A stretch of 64,000 nucleotides of DNA from Hufsiella ginkgonis (GTDB taxonomy: Bacteria; Bacteroidota; Bacteroidia; Sphingobacteriales; Sphingobacteriaceae), in NCBI RefSeq assembly GCF_009834915.1, contig NZ_WVHS01000001.1, positions 1,054,001 through 1,118,000 on the forward strand, in the 5' to 3' direction. Positions 34,224-44,035 of this stretch are shown piece by piece. A program made the translations under genes and the position numbers. Numbering within the stretch: position 1 is the first letter of the stretch; each line of letters begins with the position of its first letter. Under the pieces are notes generated by a model. That model saw only the letters and a list, made by a program, of their open reading frames with translations, was not told the DNA's origin and ran no database searches.

Positions 34224-36884
34224 ATGAGAAAGCTTCTCCTTCTTGCCATCTTTTTTGCCACGCACGCATTCTCCCAATCCAGCCAGCAAAATTTCAGGCT
34301 GCTGCTCGGCCAGGGTTGGAAAATGCAGTCTGCCGTTACCGATCCCGCATCGGCGGAAGCCATATCCAAAGAAAACTATGACGTGCGCAGCTGGTATCCT
34401 GTTTCGGTACCTACCACCATTATCGGCGGGTTGCTGGCTAACAAAGTATATGATTTCGACCCGTTCATGGGCCGCAACTTCGAGAGGCTGGCCGACCCCA
34501 AACTGGACCGTCCCTGGTGGTTTCGCCGGGAGTTTACGCTGCCCGCTTCAGAGAACGGGAAACAGGTGGTGCTCACCCTTCACGGCATTAATTACAAAGC
34601 CAATATATGGTTAAACGGGATCAAGATCGCGGATTCGACCGAAACAAAAGGCCCTTTTCGTATCATCAAACTGAACATTACCAAACAAATAAAAAATAAC
34701 GGCGTCAATGTACTGGCCGCCGAAATCCTGAGACCCTTTAACCCGAACAAGAGCAATGGCGACCTGGCCATCGATTACGCTGACTGGATCCATTACTCGC
34801 CCGATTACAACGGCGGCATTGTGAACAACGTCGAAGTAAAAACCTATCACCAGGTAGGCGTGGATTTTCCATTGGTGACCACGGGTTTCGACCTCCCGTC
34901 GCTGGCTGTGGCCCACTTAACTGTCGACGCGCAGGTAACCAATTATACCAACACGGAACAGGATGCCGTAATAACAGGAAAGATCAACAATGACATCGAC
35001 TTTGAAAAGAAGATCCGTTTGAAACCGGGCGAGGTAAGAGACATTACCTTTTCCCCGGCGGAATACGCGCAGCTGAACATCAGAAATCCCAGGATCTGGT
35101 GGCCCTGGCAATACGGTAAACCGGAACTGAACCGCATCACTCTTACAGCCGAAAGCGGCGGCAGGCTCAGCAATACCTTGTCGGAGAATTTCGGTATCCG
35201 GCAGGTAAGCTCAACGCTTATCGACAATAACAAGTCGCGCCTGTTCTTGGTGAACGGCAAACCCATTATGTTACGCGGCGGCGCATGGTCGCCGGATATT
35301 TTCCAGCGCCGGTCTGCAGAACGGCAGGAACAGGAGGTGCAGCTGCTGCGGGATATGAATATGAACCTGATCCGCTCGGAGGGAAAATTTGAAGACGACC
35401 ATTTTTACGACCTCTGCGATAAATATGGCATGCTGGTAATGACCGGGTACATGTGCTGCGGCAGCTGGCAGCACCCCGAAAAATGGGACAAGAATGAACG
35501 CAACGTGGCCTTCGAGTCGAACATCGGCCTTATATCATGGCTGCGCAACAAGGCGAGCATTATGGTGTGGCTTAATGGAAGTGACATGCCGCTTACCGAC
35601 ACCACCGTAGAACGCGGTTTTTTAAACACACAGAAAGCGTTAAAATATCCCAACCCGATCCTGGCCACTGCGGATGGCACGAAATCCAGGGTTTCGGGAT
35701 TCAGCGGCGTAAAAATGCTCGGGCCTTATGAATGGGTGCCACCGATCTATTGGGAAATGGATTCGATCAGGAAATTCGGCGGGGCATGGAGTTTCGCCAC
35801 GGAGATCTCACCCGGGCCGTCTATTCCGCCCTATGAAAGCCTGGTTAAGTTTATCCCCAAAGATTCGCTGTTCACCACTTCCGCCGACTGGCGATACCAT
35901 TGCGGCACCATGTCGTTTGCCACCACGCGCATCTTTGATGAGGCCCTGGACGCACGCTACGGCAAATCGCTGTCGATAAAAAACTACGCGGCAAAAGCGC
36001 AGGCACAGAATTACGAAGCGCACCGGGCCATGATGGAGGCCTATGGGCTGAAAAAATACAACACCGCCACCGGCGTGGTGCAGTGGATGGGCGCAAATCC
36101 CTGGCCAAGCCTTATCTGGCATACGTACGATTATTATCTCTACCCGGCGGGAACTTATTTCGGCATGAAAAAGTCGATGGAGCCGCTGCATGTGCTTTAT
36201 TCGTATAAATCGAACGAAGTGGGCATTATAAATTCGTATCCCGCAGGCTTCGAAGGGCTTAAAGTAACCGCTTCCGTTTACAACCTGGACGGTACGCTAA
36301 AATACTCGAATTCTGTTACCACCTCAATTGCCGCCGATGCGGCAAAAACGGTTTTCAGTATGCCAGCCATTACCGGGCTGTCTGAAACCTATTTCGTGAA
36401 ATTGGAGCTCACCTCTGCAAAAGGCACTGTACATTCTATAAACTGGTATTGGCTTTCTGCCAAAAAGGACGAACTGAACTGGAAAAAATCCAATTGGTTC
36501 ACTACTCCCCAAACCGCATTCGCAGATTACTCTGCGATGCAAACTATGCCGAAAACGCCGCTCAGGCTCGCTATAACCCGGGCAGCAAAAGACGACAGCA
36601 CCATGCACCGCGTTACGATAACCAACACCGGTAAAGCCGTTGCTTTTTTTGTACATCTGCGGGCGTTAAAAGGAAAAGGCGGTGATGACATCCTGCCAGT
36701 GATCTTTAACGACAATTACCTGCTGCTGGCGCCGGGCGAGTCGCGGGAGATAACCTGTACTTACCGCAATTCAGACCTTAAACAGGCCACACCTTACTTC
36801 CTGACCTCGGCGTGGAACCTCGATACCGTGAAAAGTACCGGCAGCGCAAACATCGCTTTTGAAACAGGAATGCCGGTCGACTGA
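34224..36884 (+). CDS. GH2 glycoside hydrolase, exo-beta-D-glucosaminidase-like
   Basis: 886 residues from ATG 34224 (MRKLLLLAIFFATHAFS), giving a signal peptide; the frame from 34164 adds 20 residues. Domains in order: jelly-roll sugar-binding (FDPFMGRNFERL...PWWFRREFTLP...HGINYKANIWLNG), Ig-like, TIM barrel (LVNGKPIMLRGGAWSPDIFQRR) and C-terminal beta domains. Asp454 in VWLNGSDMP and Glu527 in FATEISPGP line up in spacing with the acid/base and nucleophile of CsxA-type exo-glucosaminidases, which act on chitosan. Mannosidase-type activity cannot be excluded. The gene stands alone after the HxlR gene. Confidence 0.85.
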   Translation: MRKLLLLAIFFATHAFSQSSQQNFRLLLGQGWKMQSAVTDPASAEAISKENYDVRSWYPVSVPTTIIGGLLANKVYDFDPFMGRNFERLADPKLDRPWWFRREFTLPASENGKQVVLTLHGINYKANIWLNGIKIADSTETKGPFRIIKLNITKQIKNNGVNVLAAEILRPFNPNKSNGDLAIDYADWIHYSPDYNGGIVNNVEVKTYHQVGVDFPLVTTGFDLPSLAVAHLTVDAQVTNYTNTEQDAVITGKINNDIDFEKKIRLKPGEVRDITFSPAEYAQLNIRNPRIWWPWQYGKPELNRITLTAESGGRLSNTLSENFGIRQVSSTLIDNNKSRLFLVNGKPIMLRGGAWSPDIFQRRSAERQEQEVQLLRDMNMNLIRSEGKFEDDHFYDLCDKYGMLVMTGYMCCGSWQHPEKWDKNERNVAFESNIGLISWLRNKASIMVWLNGSDMPLTDTTVERGFLNTQKALKYPNPILATADGTKSRVSGFSGVKMLGPYEWVPPIYWEMDSIRKFGGAWSFATEISPGPSIPPYESLVKFIPKDSLFTTSADWRYHCGTMSFATTRIFDEALDARYGKSLSIKNYAAKAQAQNYEAHRAMMEAYGLKKYNTATGVVQWMGANPWPSLIWHTYDYYLYPAGTYFGMKKSMEPLHVLYSYKSNEVGIINSYPAGFEGLKVTASVYNLDGTLKYSNSVTTSIAADAAKTVFSMPAITGLSETYFVKLELTSAKGTVHSINWYWLSAKKDELNWKKSNWFTTPQTAFADYSAMQTMPKTPLRLAITRAAKDDSTMHRVTITNTGKAVAFFVHLRALKGKGGDDILPVIFNDNYLLLAPGESREITCTYRNSDLKQATPYFLTSAWNLDTVKSTGSANIAFETGMPVD

Positions 36885-36946
36885 TGCGTTTATTCGTTAC
36901 CTTGCCCGGGATTAAAACGAAACGCCGCCATACCCGTTAACCTGTT

Positions 36947-37057
36947 ATGAAACACAAGACCAAATCTTTGCGCCCCATTACCGGTGCACGGAATTTCGAA
37001 ACCTCGCGCAGCTTTTACCGCGACCCGGGAAAACCCGAACTTACCGGCTCCAGATGA
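36947..37057 (+). pseudogene. Remnant of a VOC/glyoxalase gene (N-terminal 36 residues)
   Basis: ATG 36947 to TGA 37055-37057. The product (RPITGARNFETSRSFYRDPG) matches the usual start of small VOC proteins (a strand, then an x-x-S-x-x-FYRDLG helix) but stops after 36 residues, before the rest of the fold. Its stop codon overlaps the start of the DUF2147 gene (ATGA at 37054). Either a deletion joined the two or a short peptide gene remains. The truncated state is clear from length. Confidence 0.5.
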
Positions 37058-37506
37058 ATTTTAAAGCCCTCGTATGCTTTATCCTGCTGACACGGGTTTT
37101 TGACAGTGTTCAGCCCCCGGTCCGCGAAGACCGCATCCTCGGAAAATGGATCTCCGCACAAAAGAACGTGATCGTGGAAGTATACCGGAAAAACAACGAC
37201 TTTAAAGCGAAGATCGTTTGGTTTGATGATTCCGATGACCCTTCACGCCCCATGAACGTTCGCCTGGACCACCGCAATCCCGATCCGGTACTGCAAAAGC
37301 GCAGGGTGATCGGCTCAGAAGTATTACGCGGGCTCGCGTATAACCCCCAAAAAGATTGCTGGGAAAACGGGTTCATCTACGATGCCAAATCAGGCCGCGA
37401 ATGGAACTCTGCGGTATCGCTTTCAGGCGACGACGTACTCAGCGTAAGAGGCTACTGGCACGTAAAGCTCCTCGGAAAAACGCTGACGTTTAAGAGGGTT
37501 AAGTAA
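37054..37506 (+). CDS. DUF2147 domain secreted protein
   Basis: 150 residues with a leader (MNFKALVCFILLTRVFDSV). DUF2147 features follow: ILGKWISAQKNVIVEVYRKNNDFKAKIVWF, then GLAYNPQKDCWENGFIYDAKSGREWNSAVSLSGDDVLSVRGYWHVKLLGKTLTFKRV. The family is a small beta-barrel seen across Gram-negatives, of unknown function and probably periplasmic. It converges with the outer-membrane receptor gene, 15 bases away. Confidence 0.88.
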   Translation: MNFKALVCFILLTRVFDSVQPPVREDRILGKWISAQKNVIVEVYRKNNDFKAKIVWFDDSDDPSRPMNVRLDHRNPDPVLQKRRVIGSEVLRGLAYNPQKDCWENGFIYDAKSGREWNSAVSLSGDDVLSVRGYWHVKLLGKTLTFKRVK

Positions 37507-37521
37507 TTCACCGCCTGCTCT

Positions 37522-40299
37522 TTAAAACCCGAAGAACCGCTCTTTCCCGCCAACTTTCCCGCCAAAATTCTGTACGTTGTAGGTGAGCGTAAGAAGCGCG
37601 TACCGCCCCAGGTTGTTCGATTGCACGTTCCTTACCAGGTTATCGGTAATGTATGCGTAACGCCGCACGTTGGCGTTCAGCAGGTCGTTTACCGAAAACT
37701 TGAGCTGCGCCCGGTTATTCTTCATAAACAGGTAGGTTAACCCCGCGTTCCAGAGCCTGATGTTGTTATTGTAACCTGCAATTGACTGGTTGTTGATCTG
37801 CATGCGGTAAGTGGTTTCCCAAACGAACTTCGACGGCAGCCGCAGGATGAGTTCCGATTCGGTGTTGTGCGTAAGAAAGTTCCGGTCGTGGAAAAAATCA
37901 TCGTCGTAAGTAGTTTTGTTCACCGAAACACTGTAGTTCTGGTTAATTTCCAGCTTGTCATTAAAGTTGAGCCTTACGCTTCCGCGGGGCGAGAAAGACA
38001 GGTTTTTTGCAAAGCTCTCGTTCGAATTCACGATCACCACCGTGCGCGAATAGTTGGTCCAGAACCCCGTACCCAACGTGATCTGGCGTTTATCTCTCTT
38101 GATATCCTTGTTTACATTCGAACCGAGATAAAACTGCATAAAACCATCGGCGTTTACCGGGTTGTTTACCTGGACACCGGTGCCGGAAATTGTGCGCGAC
38201 ATAACGATCGCATCGTTCCTGTAGCTTCCATTCATATACAGGTTATAGTTAAGCGCGTGCTTCACGTCGTTCTTGTACAGGTTCATGCTCACCTGGTGCG
38301 CTACGGCCGGTTTAAGTGATGGGTTGCCATTCTGGATAAACAACGGATCGGTATTGTTGGCCACCGGCTGTACATACTGCACATCGGGCTCGGTGAACGA
38401 AGGGGTATAATCTACCGAGAGCGCCTTGTACACAATGTTCATCGTGGGTGCAAAGAACACATAATCCTGGCTTAACCGGGGATTCGTGGTAAACGTATTC
38501 TCCAGGTTAATGGTATTAAACACCATACCCGGACGGATCGCCAGGTCTTTGGTCGCTTTCCACCGCAACCTCGCTCTTACACTGCTTTTAAAACCGGTTT
38601 GCTTAACCGTTTCGGAGAGGGTGGGGATGGCTACGTCGTATTCGTCGCCGGCCGTGTTCTTGTAAAAGGTCGACAATGCATTCTCATTCGAAAGGTAAAT
38701 ACCGATCACGTTTGCCGAAAAGGTAAGCTTCTTATTGATCGGCTCCGAATAGTTGGCCGATAACGAGCTTCGCATATTGCGGATGTCGTTATCGCGCAGC
38801 TGATCGATCGAGGTATTGACCGACGTGGCGTAGAATGTACTCAAGGATGAGTTGTAATAATCGTTCAGGTTGTTGCGCTGGGAGGCATTCAGGCTCATGT
38901 TAAAAGAACGCCCGGCTTTCTTAAAATCTTTCCAGTAATCTGCGTAGAGGTTAAAATCCAGGTTGGTACCGTTTTGCCGGGTGCTGGTCACCGCTTTGTT
39001 AATGGGTATATTGCTGCTGTTGGAGCTTGTTTTATCCATCAATGCCCGGTTTCTGAAGGTGCTGATGGTAATGGTGGGATTAAAATTAAACGTGGTAAGC
39101 GAGTCGATCTTCCACTCCATTTTTCCACCGATATTATGAGTATATGATTTATTGTTATTATTGGCGATGCTGTAGCCGATCAGGCGGTCGGCTCCCAGCG
39201 TCTGGTCGTCGTTGGTAAGCTGTTCCGCAAGGCTGCTATTCAACCCGAAGAAGTATTTTCCATTAAGCTTGATCCCCCCTTTGGTGAGGGTATTAAGGTT
39301 AAAGCCGCCACCTGCTGTTTTCTGCAAGCCGTTGCCGAGGCCGCCAAAAGAGATGTTGTCAAGCGCGAACCCGCCCTCGCTGTTCGTCATCCAGGAATTT
39401 ACGCCCGCCCGTGCGAAGCCGCCGATCCGCTGGATGTCGCCGATGGTAAAGCCCGGCTTGTTTACGTTGTTGCCGTACGCCAGCGCGCTTACCTGGGTGG
39501 TATCACGAAAGACGTTAAAAATGGCGCCGCCCTCGTAGTAATCCTTCGGACCGCCGCCTCCATAAAGTTTGCCGAAAGCGCCTTGCTTTATCGCCTTCTT
39601 AAGCTTCAGGTTAATCACCTGGGGGGTGTTGGCGGCAATCAGGTCCGGGTCGCGGCGTTTGGCCTCTTTGTCTTCGGTAACCTGTACACGGTCTATAATG
39701 TTGGCGGGCAGGTTCTTGGTAGCGATCTGCTGGTCGCCGCCGAAAAATTCCTTACCGTCTACCAGGATCTTGCTCACGGTTTTCCCATTTACCTGTATCG
39801 ATCCATCGGCGGCGATAGTTACCCCTGGAAGTTTCTTTAGCAGGTCTTCTACCACGGCGGTCGGCAGCGTTTTAAACGAACCGGCGTTAAACTCGATGGT
39901 ATCTTTACGTACTACGATCGGCGGACGCTCGGCTACCAGCTCGATCTCGGCCAGGGTGTTGTTCTTTAGCGAAAGAAGTAAGTTGCCAAGGTCCGCGTTA
40001 GGGCGATCGTCCGTTAGCGTGAATACTTTGCGGTACACTTTGTAGCGGAACGCATTGATGACAAGCCGGAGCGGAATGCCCGTTGGCAGGTTCCCCAGCC
40101 TGAACGCCCCTTTATCATCAGACAATTTATAACTGATCAGGCTGCTGTCGGCTGCCTTGTAAACAGAAACAGTGGCATACGTAAGTGTTTCTTTAATATT
40201 TACACTATCGAGCAGGATACCCGATACGGAACCGCTTTTCTGAGCAACGGCAGAGAAACAAAAAACGACGAAAGAAAGTAACAGGATACGGGTTTTCAT
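37522..40299 (-). CDS. TonB-dependent-receptor-like outer-membrane beta-barrel protein
   Basis: 925 residues from ATG 40299 with a signal peptide (MKTRILLLSFVVFCFSAVA). Order: a carboxypeptidase-D-like regulatory domain (VSGILLDSVNIKETLTYATVSVY...GAFRLGNLPTGIPLRLVI), a plug domain (LPTAVVEDLLKKLPGVTIAADGSIQVNGKTVSKILVDGKEFFGGD), then an outer-membrane barrel of the OMP_b-brl_3 type ending in LTLTYNVQNFGGK. It lacks a SusD partner, unlike the pair at 47449-52054. The ligand is not known. Confidence 0.9.
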   Translation of the reverse strand: MKTRILLLSFVVFCFSAVAQKSGSVSGILLDSVNIKETLTYATVSVYKAADSSLISYKLSDDKGAFRLGNLPTGIPLRLVINAFRYKVYRKVFTLTDDRPNADLGNLLLSLKNNTLAEIELVAERPPIVVRKDTIEFNAGSFKTLPTAVVEDLLKKLPGVTIAADGSIQVNGKTVSKILVDGKEFFGGDQQIATKNLPANIIDRVQVTEDKEAKRRDPDLIAANTPQVINLKLKKAIKQGAFGKLYGGGGPKDYYEGGAIFNVFRDTTQVSALAYGNNVNKPGFTIGDIQRIGGFARAGVNSWMTNSEGGFALDNISFGGLGNGLQKTAGGGFNLNTLTKGGIKLNGKYFFGLNSSLAEQLTNDDQTLGADRLIGYSIANNNNKSYTHNIGGKMEWKIDSLTTFNFNPTITISTFRNRALMDKTSSNSSNIPINKAVTSTRQNGTNLDFNLYADYWKDFKKAGRSFNMSLNASQRNNLNDYYNSSLSTFYATSVNTSIDQLRDNDIRNMRSSLSANYSEPINKKLTFSANVIGIYLSNENALSTFYKNTAGDEYDVAIPTLSETVKQTGFKSSVRARLRWKATKDLAIRPGMVFNTINLENTFTTNPRLSQDYVFFAPTMNIVYKALSVDYTPSFTEPDVQYVQPVANNTDPLFIQNGNPSLKPAVAHQVSMNLYKNDVKHALNYNLYMNGSYRNDAIVMSRTISGTGVQVNNPVNADGFMQFYLGSNVNKDIKRDKRQITLGTGFWTNYSRTVVIVNSNESFAKNLSFSPRGSVRLNFNDKLEINQNYSVSVNKTTYDDDFFHDRNFLTHNTESELILRLPSKFVWETTYRMQINNQSIAGYNNNIRLWNAGLTYLFMKNNRAQLKFSVNDLLNANVRRYAYITDNLVRNVQSNNLGRYALLTLTYNVQNFGGKVGGKERFFGF

Positions 40300-40467
40300 G
40301 CAAATGGGGGACAAGGTTTTCTGCAAAGTAGACGCCCACCTCCCCCGAATGTTGCACTCACCGCCGGGCGATAGCGAAATATTTGCGTGATGTATCCTGT
40401 ATGTTACTTAAGCCGCGGGTATGGCGCTGTCGGCTATGTACAGGTCGCTATTTCGCGATCGGTCAAC

Positions 40468-42489
40468 TTAAAACAAACTCCCCTGTTCCGTTTCCGTTCC
40501 CTGTATCTCCTGCTGGTAATTCCTGATCATGGGGATGAGCGCAGGCCCGTAGGCGGCGGCTTTGGCCTGGCCGATACCTTTCATGGCGCCCAGCGTTTTC
40601 ATCGTAGCCGGCAGCTTTTCCGCGATAGCGGCCATGGTTCGTTCTGTTAATACCATGTCGGGCAATACTTTTTCGCCTTCGGCGATCGCCTTTCGCCACT
40701 GAAGCAGTCGCTCAAAAAGCGCCTCGTTGGGTTTCGCATTCAGCGCTTTTACATACGAGCGCGACTGATCTGCCGCCGCCGAAGCCCGTTTCTCTTTTTT
40801 TAACTCCAGGTAAGCAGACGAGGTAAACGGTGCTTCCGCGAAATGCGACATCAGCTCCATCCTGGTCATTAGCCATTGAATGAGCTGGTCGGCTTTGGCC
40901 GCTTTTTTATCCGGGTCGGCGGATTGACTGATCAGGTCTGACATGGCAGCGTGCAGTACAGGAATAACACCTTCCAGTTTCTGCCGGAACCAGGCAGCCG
41001 CTTTTTGCACGCGCCCTGCCGGATGCTGTGCAATCTGCCGTACGAACTTCTCCGCCACTTCGCTCACCTCGTCCCGGAAACCGGGTATAAGCCCTTCAAA
41101 ACCGGCAGCTTTACCTGTCAGCTCATGGAAGTTGAACAGTTCTGTAAGCAGGAATTCCCGGTAAAGCGCCTGGTCACGGTGCAGCCGTTCCGCATCGGGC
41201 GCCGCACCGGCTTCCGCATTGTACTTAGCCACCACCGGGTCGCCTATCACGTTTTCGGCCGATACCGGGTTCCTCAACACCATCCCCGACAGGCTCCGGC
41301 AACGGCTAAGCGCCACGTATGCCTGCCCATGGGCGAAGGCCTCGCTTACATCAATAATGGCCTTATCGAACGTAAGTCCCTGGCTTTTATGGATGGTGAT
41401 AGACCAGGCCAGTTTCAGGGGAAGCTGCGTAAAGCTGCCGGCATTGGTTTCGCTGATCTGCTGGTCGTCCAGTTGGTACCTGATATTGGTCCATTCCAGG
41501 GCGGTTACGGTGATCTCGCGCAGGTCCGAGCCGCATTGCACAAAAACTGTGTCGTCGCTTATGCGCGTAACGGTACCGATTTTCCCGTTATAAAAAAGCT
41601 TTTCTGCCGAAGTGTCGTTCTTTACGAACATCACCTGCGCACCTTCCTTCAGCCGGAGGCTGGTCTCGGTGGGATAAGCATCCTGCGGGAATTCGCCGCG
41701 GATAGCCGCTTTAAATTCGAAAACCCTTCCCGGGAGGGCCTCCAGGTACTCATTATTAAGTTGTTGGGCGATGCGGTTATGGGTGGTGAGGGTGATGTAG
41801 GGATCGTTAGCCGGGGGATAAAATCCCGGTCGGTAACGCGCATTGAGCAGTGCAAGGCTTTGCGCACTTACAGACTGGTTGCGTATTTCATTCAGCAGGT
41901 CCACAAACGCCTGCTCCTTTTGCCTGAACACCTGCTCGAGGCTGATGCGCACATACGTAAGCTTTTGCAGTACGAGGCTGCTGAAGAAATAGGGCGTTGA
42001 ATAATACCGCCCCAAGATAGGCCATTCGTCTTCGCGGATGATGGGGCTCAGCTGGGCCAGGTCGCCGATGAGCAGTAATTGCACGCCGCCGAAGGGATGG
42101 TTGTTGCCATTCAGGCTGCGGAGAACGAGATCGATCCGGTCCAGGATATCGGGACGTACCATACTTACTTCGTCGATGACCAGCAGCTCGAGGTTGGTAA
42201 GCAGCTCCTTTTTTTCGTCGCCGTAGAATACGTCACCCAGGGAGCGTGCGGGCACCAGCGGACCGAACGGCATTTGGAACAGCGAGTGAACGGTCATCCC
42301 ACCCGCATTGATGGCCGCAACACCGGTTGGAGCGGCAATGGCCATCCGCTTCTTTACATGGGTACGGATATGCCGCAGGAAAGTGGTCTTACCCGTTCCT
42401 GCCTTTCCCGTGAGGAAAATGATGGAATTGGTGGTTTCCACGTAATCGAGCGCCAGCTGCATGGCGGGGGTGAGGGGGGTGGGCTCCAA
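40468..42489 (-). CDS. PIF1-like helicase with HRDC domain
   Basis: 673 residues if TTG 42489 is the start; ATG 42462 (MQLALDYVETTNS) is an equal alternative nine residues in. Walker A is GKAGTGKTT near residue 30, Walker B LLVIDEVSMV, and a further motif LLIGDLAQLSPI follows. The UvrD-like C-terminal half has WSITIHKSQGLTFDKAI and AYVALSRCRS. The chain ends with an HRDC domain (LLQWRKAIAEGEKVLPDMVL...LGAMKGIGQAKAAAYG). It is a 5'-3' superfamily 1B helicase probably acting on structured DNA. Confidence 0.92.
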   Translation of the reverse strand: MEPTPLTPAMQLALDYVETTNSIIFLTGKAGTGKTTFLRHIRTHVKKRMAIAAPTGVAAINAGGMTVHSLFQMPFGPLVPARSLGDVFYGDEKKELLTNLELLVIDEVSMVRPDILDRIDLVLRSLNGNNHPFGGVQLLLIGDLAQLSPIIREDEWPILGRYYSTPYFFSSLVLQKLTYVRISLEQVFRQKEQAFVDLLNEIRNQSVSAQSLALLNARYRPGFYPPANDPYITLTTHNRIAQQLNNEYLEALPGRVFEFKAAIRGEFPQDAYPTETSLRLKEGAQVMFVKNDTSAEKLFYNGKIGTVTRISDDTVFVQCGSDLREITVTALEWTNIRYQLDDQQISETNAGSFTQLPLKLAWSITIHKSQGLTFDKAIIDVSEAFAHGQAYVALSRCRSLSGMVLRNPVSAENVIGDPVVAKYNAEAGAAPDAERLHRDQALYREFLLTELFNFHELTGKAAGFEGLIPGFRDEVSEVAEKFVRQIAQHPAGRVQKAAAWFRQKLEGVIPVLHAAMSDLISQSADPDKKAAKADQLIQWLMTRMELMSHFAEAPFTSSAYLELKKEKRASAAADQSRSYVKALNAKPNEALFERLLQWRKAIAEGEKVLPDMVLTERTMAAIAEKLPATMKTLGAMKGIGQAKAAAYGPALIPMIRNYQQEIQGTETEQGSLF

Positions 42490-42578
42490 AAGAAAAAGGT
42501 GCTAGTATTTTTAGCAAAAATAGGTAAAATTTCGTTAGCTACCCTTATATTGATGCGTTAATAGCTTGCACGATCTGT

Positions 42579-43655
42579 TCACGGAGCGACGTCATCTAAC
42601 CGGATCACCATCCTTAACTTAAACACCTCCTCTTCATGATTTACCTCCAGTGTATGCCGCCCCGGGTAAAGCAGCGCTAATCGTTGGGCCAGGTTTGACA
42701 GGCCGATGCCCGCATGTTTGACCTGCGCAGCAACGGGCGGCGCATTATTTTCAATGCTGAAAGACAGCGTATCAGCCCCGATATCCACCCTGATGTGCAA
42801 CCACGCCGCATACAATACTTTGCTCACCCCGTGCTTAAAAGCATTTTCCACCAGGGGAAGCAGCAGGAAGGGCGCGATGTGCTTTCCGAGCGGATCGCCG
42901 GAGATCTCAAGCCGGATATCGGCTTGGTTACCCTGGCGCAGCTTCTCCAGGTCGAGATAGTTCCGGAGGTAATGGAGCTCCCGTTCCATGGCCACGAACG
43001 GCTCCTGGCTCTCGTAAAGCATGTATTCCATCATCTCCGAAAGCTTAAGCACCATCTCCGGCGCAAGGTCGGATTTTTTGATCGTGAGCGAATACAGGCT
43101 GTTAAGCACATTGAACAGGAAATGCGGGTTCACCTGCGCACGCAGGTAGTTGATCTCAGCCTGCATTTTTTCGATCCGGGTGCGCTGCAGTACACGGTTC
43201 TGCTCGTACCAGTCGATGCTGAGCTTCAGCGCTATACTTAAAGTAACATACCAAACGGTATTAAACGCATTAAACAGCAACGCCCTCCACAGGCCGGGAT
43301 CGTTTACCGCGCCCATCACATAACCAAACAGGTACAGGTCGTACACGCTCTGTATCAATACATAAGCGATAATAAGCAGCACAACGAGCATGAAATACGT
43401 TTTGTACTTCCTTTTCAGCAGGTAAGTGCCCAGCAGCCAATAACTATTGGCATACGAGACCGCCACCAACAGCCCCATTCGCACGGTTACGCACTCCACG
43501 AAATACGGCAGGTTATGCTTGCGCCAGATGTACGATCGTTCGAAAAGAAACGCCAGCGTAACGATCACCCAATAAGCCAGGTGCAATACGGTTTTCCGGC
43601 GCGCAGCAGGCGGCCGGCTTATCATCCAATCGGCTTGCTGAACAGGTAGGGCCAT
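42579..43655 (-). CDS. LytS-type sensor histidine kinase
   Basis: 358 residues. Four or so membrane helices fill residues 20-150, followed by a coiled coil and the His_kinase domain (YLRAQVNPHFLFNVLNSLYSL, phospho-acceptor His178). The ATPase region has LLPLVENAFKHGV and GIGLSNLAQRLALLYPG. In Bacteroidota such kinases usually sit next to a LytTR response regulator, but none is adjacent here; the next gene on the strand is the helicase. The signal is unknown. Confidence 0.9.
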   Translation of the reverse strand: MALPVQQADWMISRPPAARRKTVLHLAYWVIVTLAFLFERSYIWRKHNLPYFVECVTVRMGLLVAVSYANSYWLLGTYLLKRKYKTYFMLVVLLIIAYVLIQSVYDLYLFGYVMGAVNDPGLWRALLFNAFNTVWYVTLSIALKLSIDWYEQNRVLQRTRIEKMQAEINYLRAQVNPHFLFNVLNSLYSLTIKKSDLAPEMVLKLSEMMEYMLYESQEPFVAMERELHYLRNYLDLEKLRQGNQADIRLEISGDPLGKHIAPFLLLPLVENAFKHGVSKVLYAAWLHIRVDIGADTLSFSIENNAPPVAAQVKHAGIGLSNLAQRLALLYPGRHTLEVNHEEEVFKLRMVIRLDDVAP

Positions 43656-44035
43656 AAGCTAAAGGTATGGGCGGCGTACGGTATTCACAACTCCCTTCGT
43701 CTAATTTTCGGGCTGTTTATCTACTATATTTCGCAGAAAGGCGTAATTGGGGATATTCATTATGCACCTGATCAAGGGCTTATTATTCTGCTCATTACCT
43801 GCGGAAGCGCTTTTGCGCAACGGGCATCTCCATTACTTCTCCAGGGCACGGCAATCCTGATCCTGTTCGTTGTTATCCTGATCCTGGCGAAGAGGTCACA
43901 GGCGACGGCAACCTTTCCCGAATCGTTACTCCTCCGGCAAGCTCCGCATGAGATGCAAGATAACCATGATAACTCACTACATTTCTCCTGTTAACGGTAA
44001 TTATTTATAAATTTGGTTAACCATACTTGACCAAT
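43656..44035 (+). other. Intergenic region with an unstarted hydrophobic open frame
   Basis: Between the kinase and the dienelactone hydrolase I find no complete gene. One plus-strand frame stays open up to a TAA at 43992-43994 and encodes two hydrophobic stretches (GLIILLITCGSAFAQ and GTAILILFVVILILAKR). It has no good start codon, so it may be a decayed membrane gene or chance. TAAATTTG near 44009 could be the -7 element for the next gene. Confidence 0.25.
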
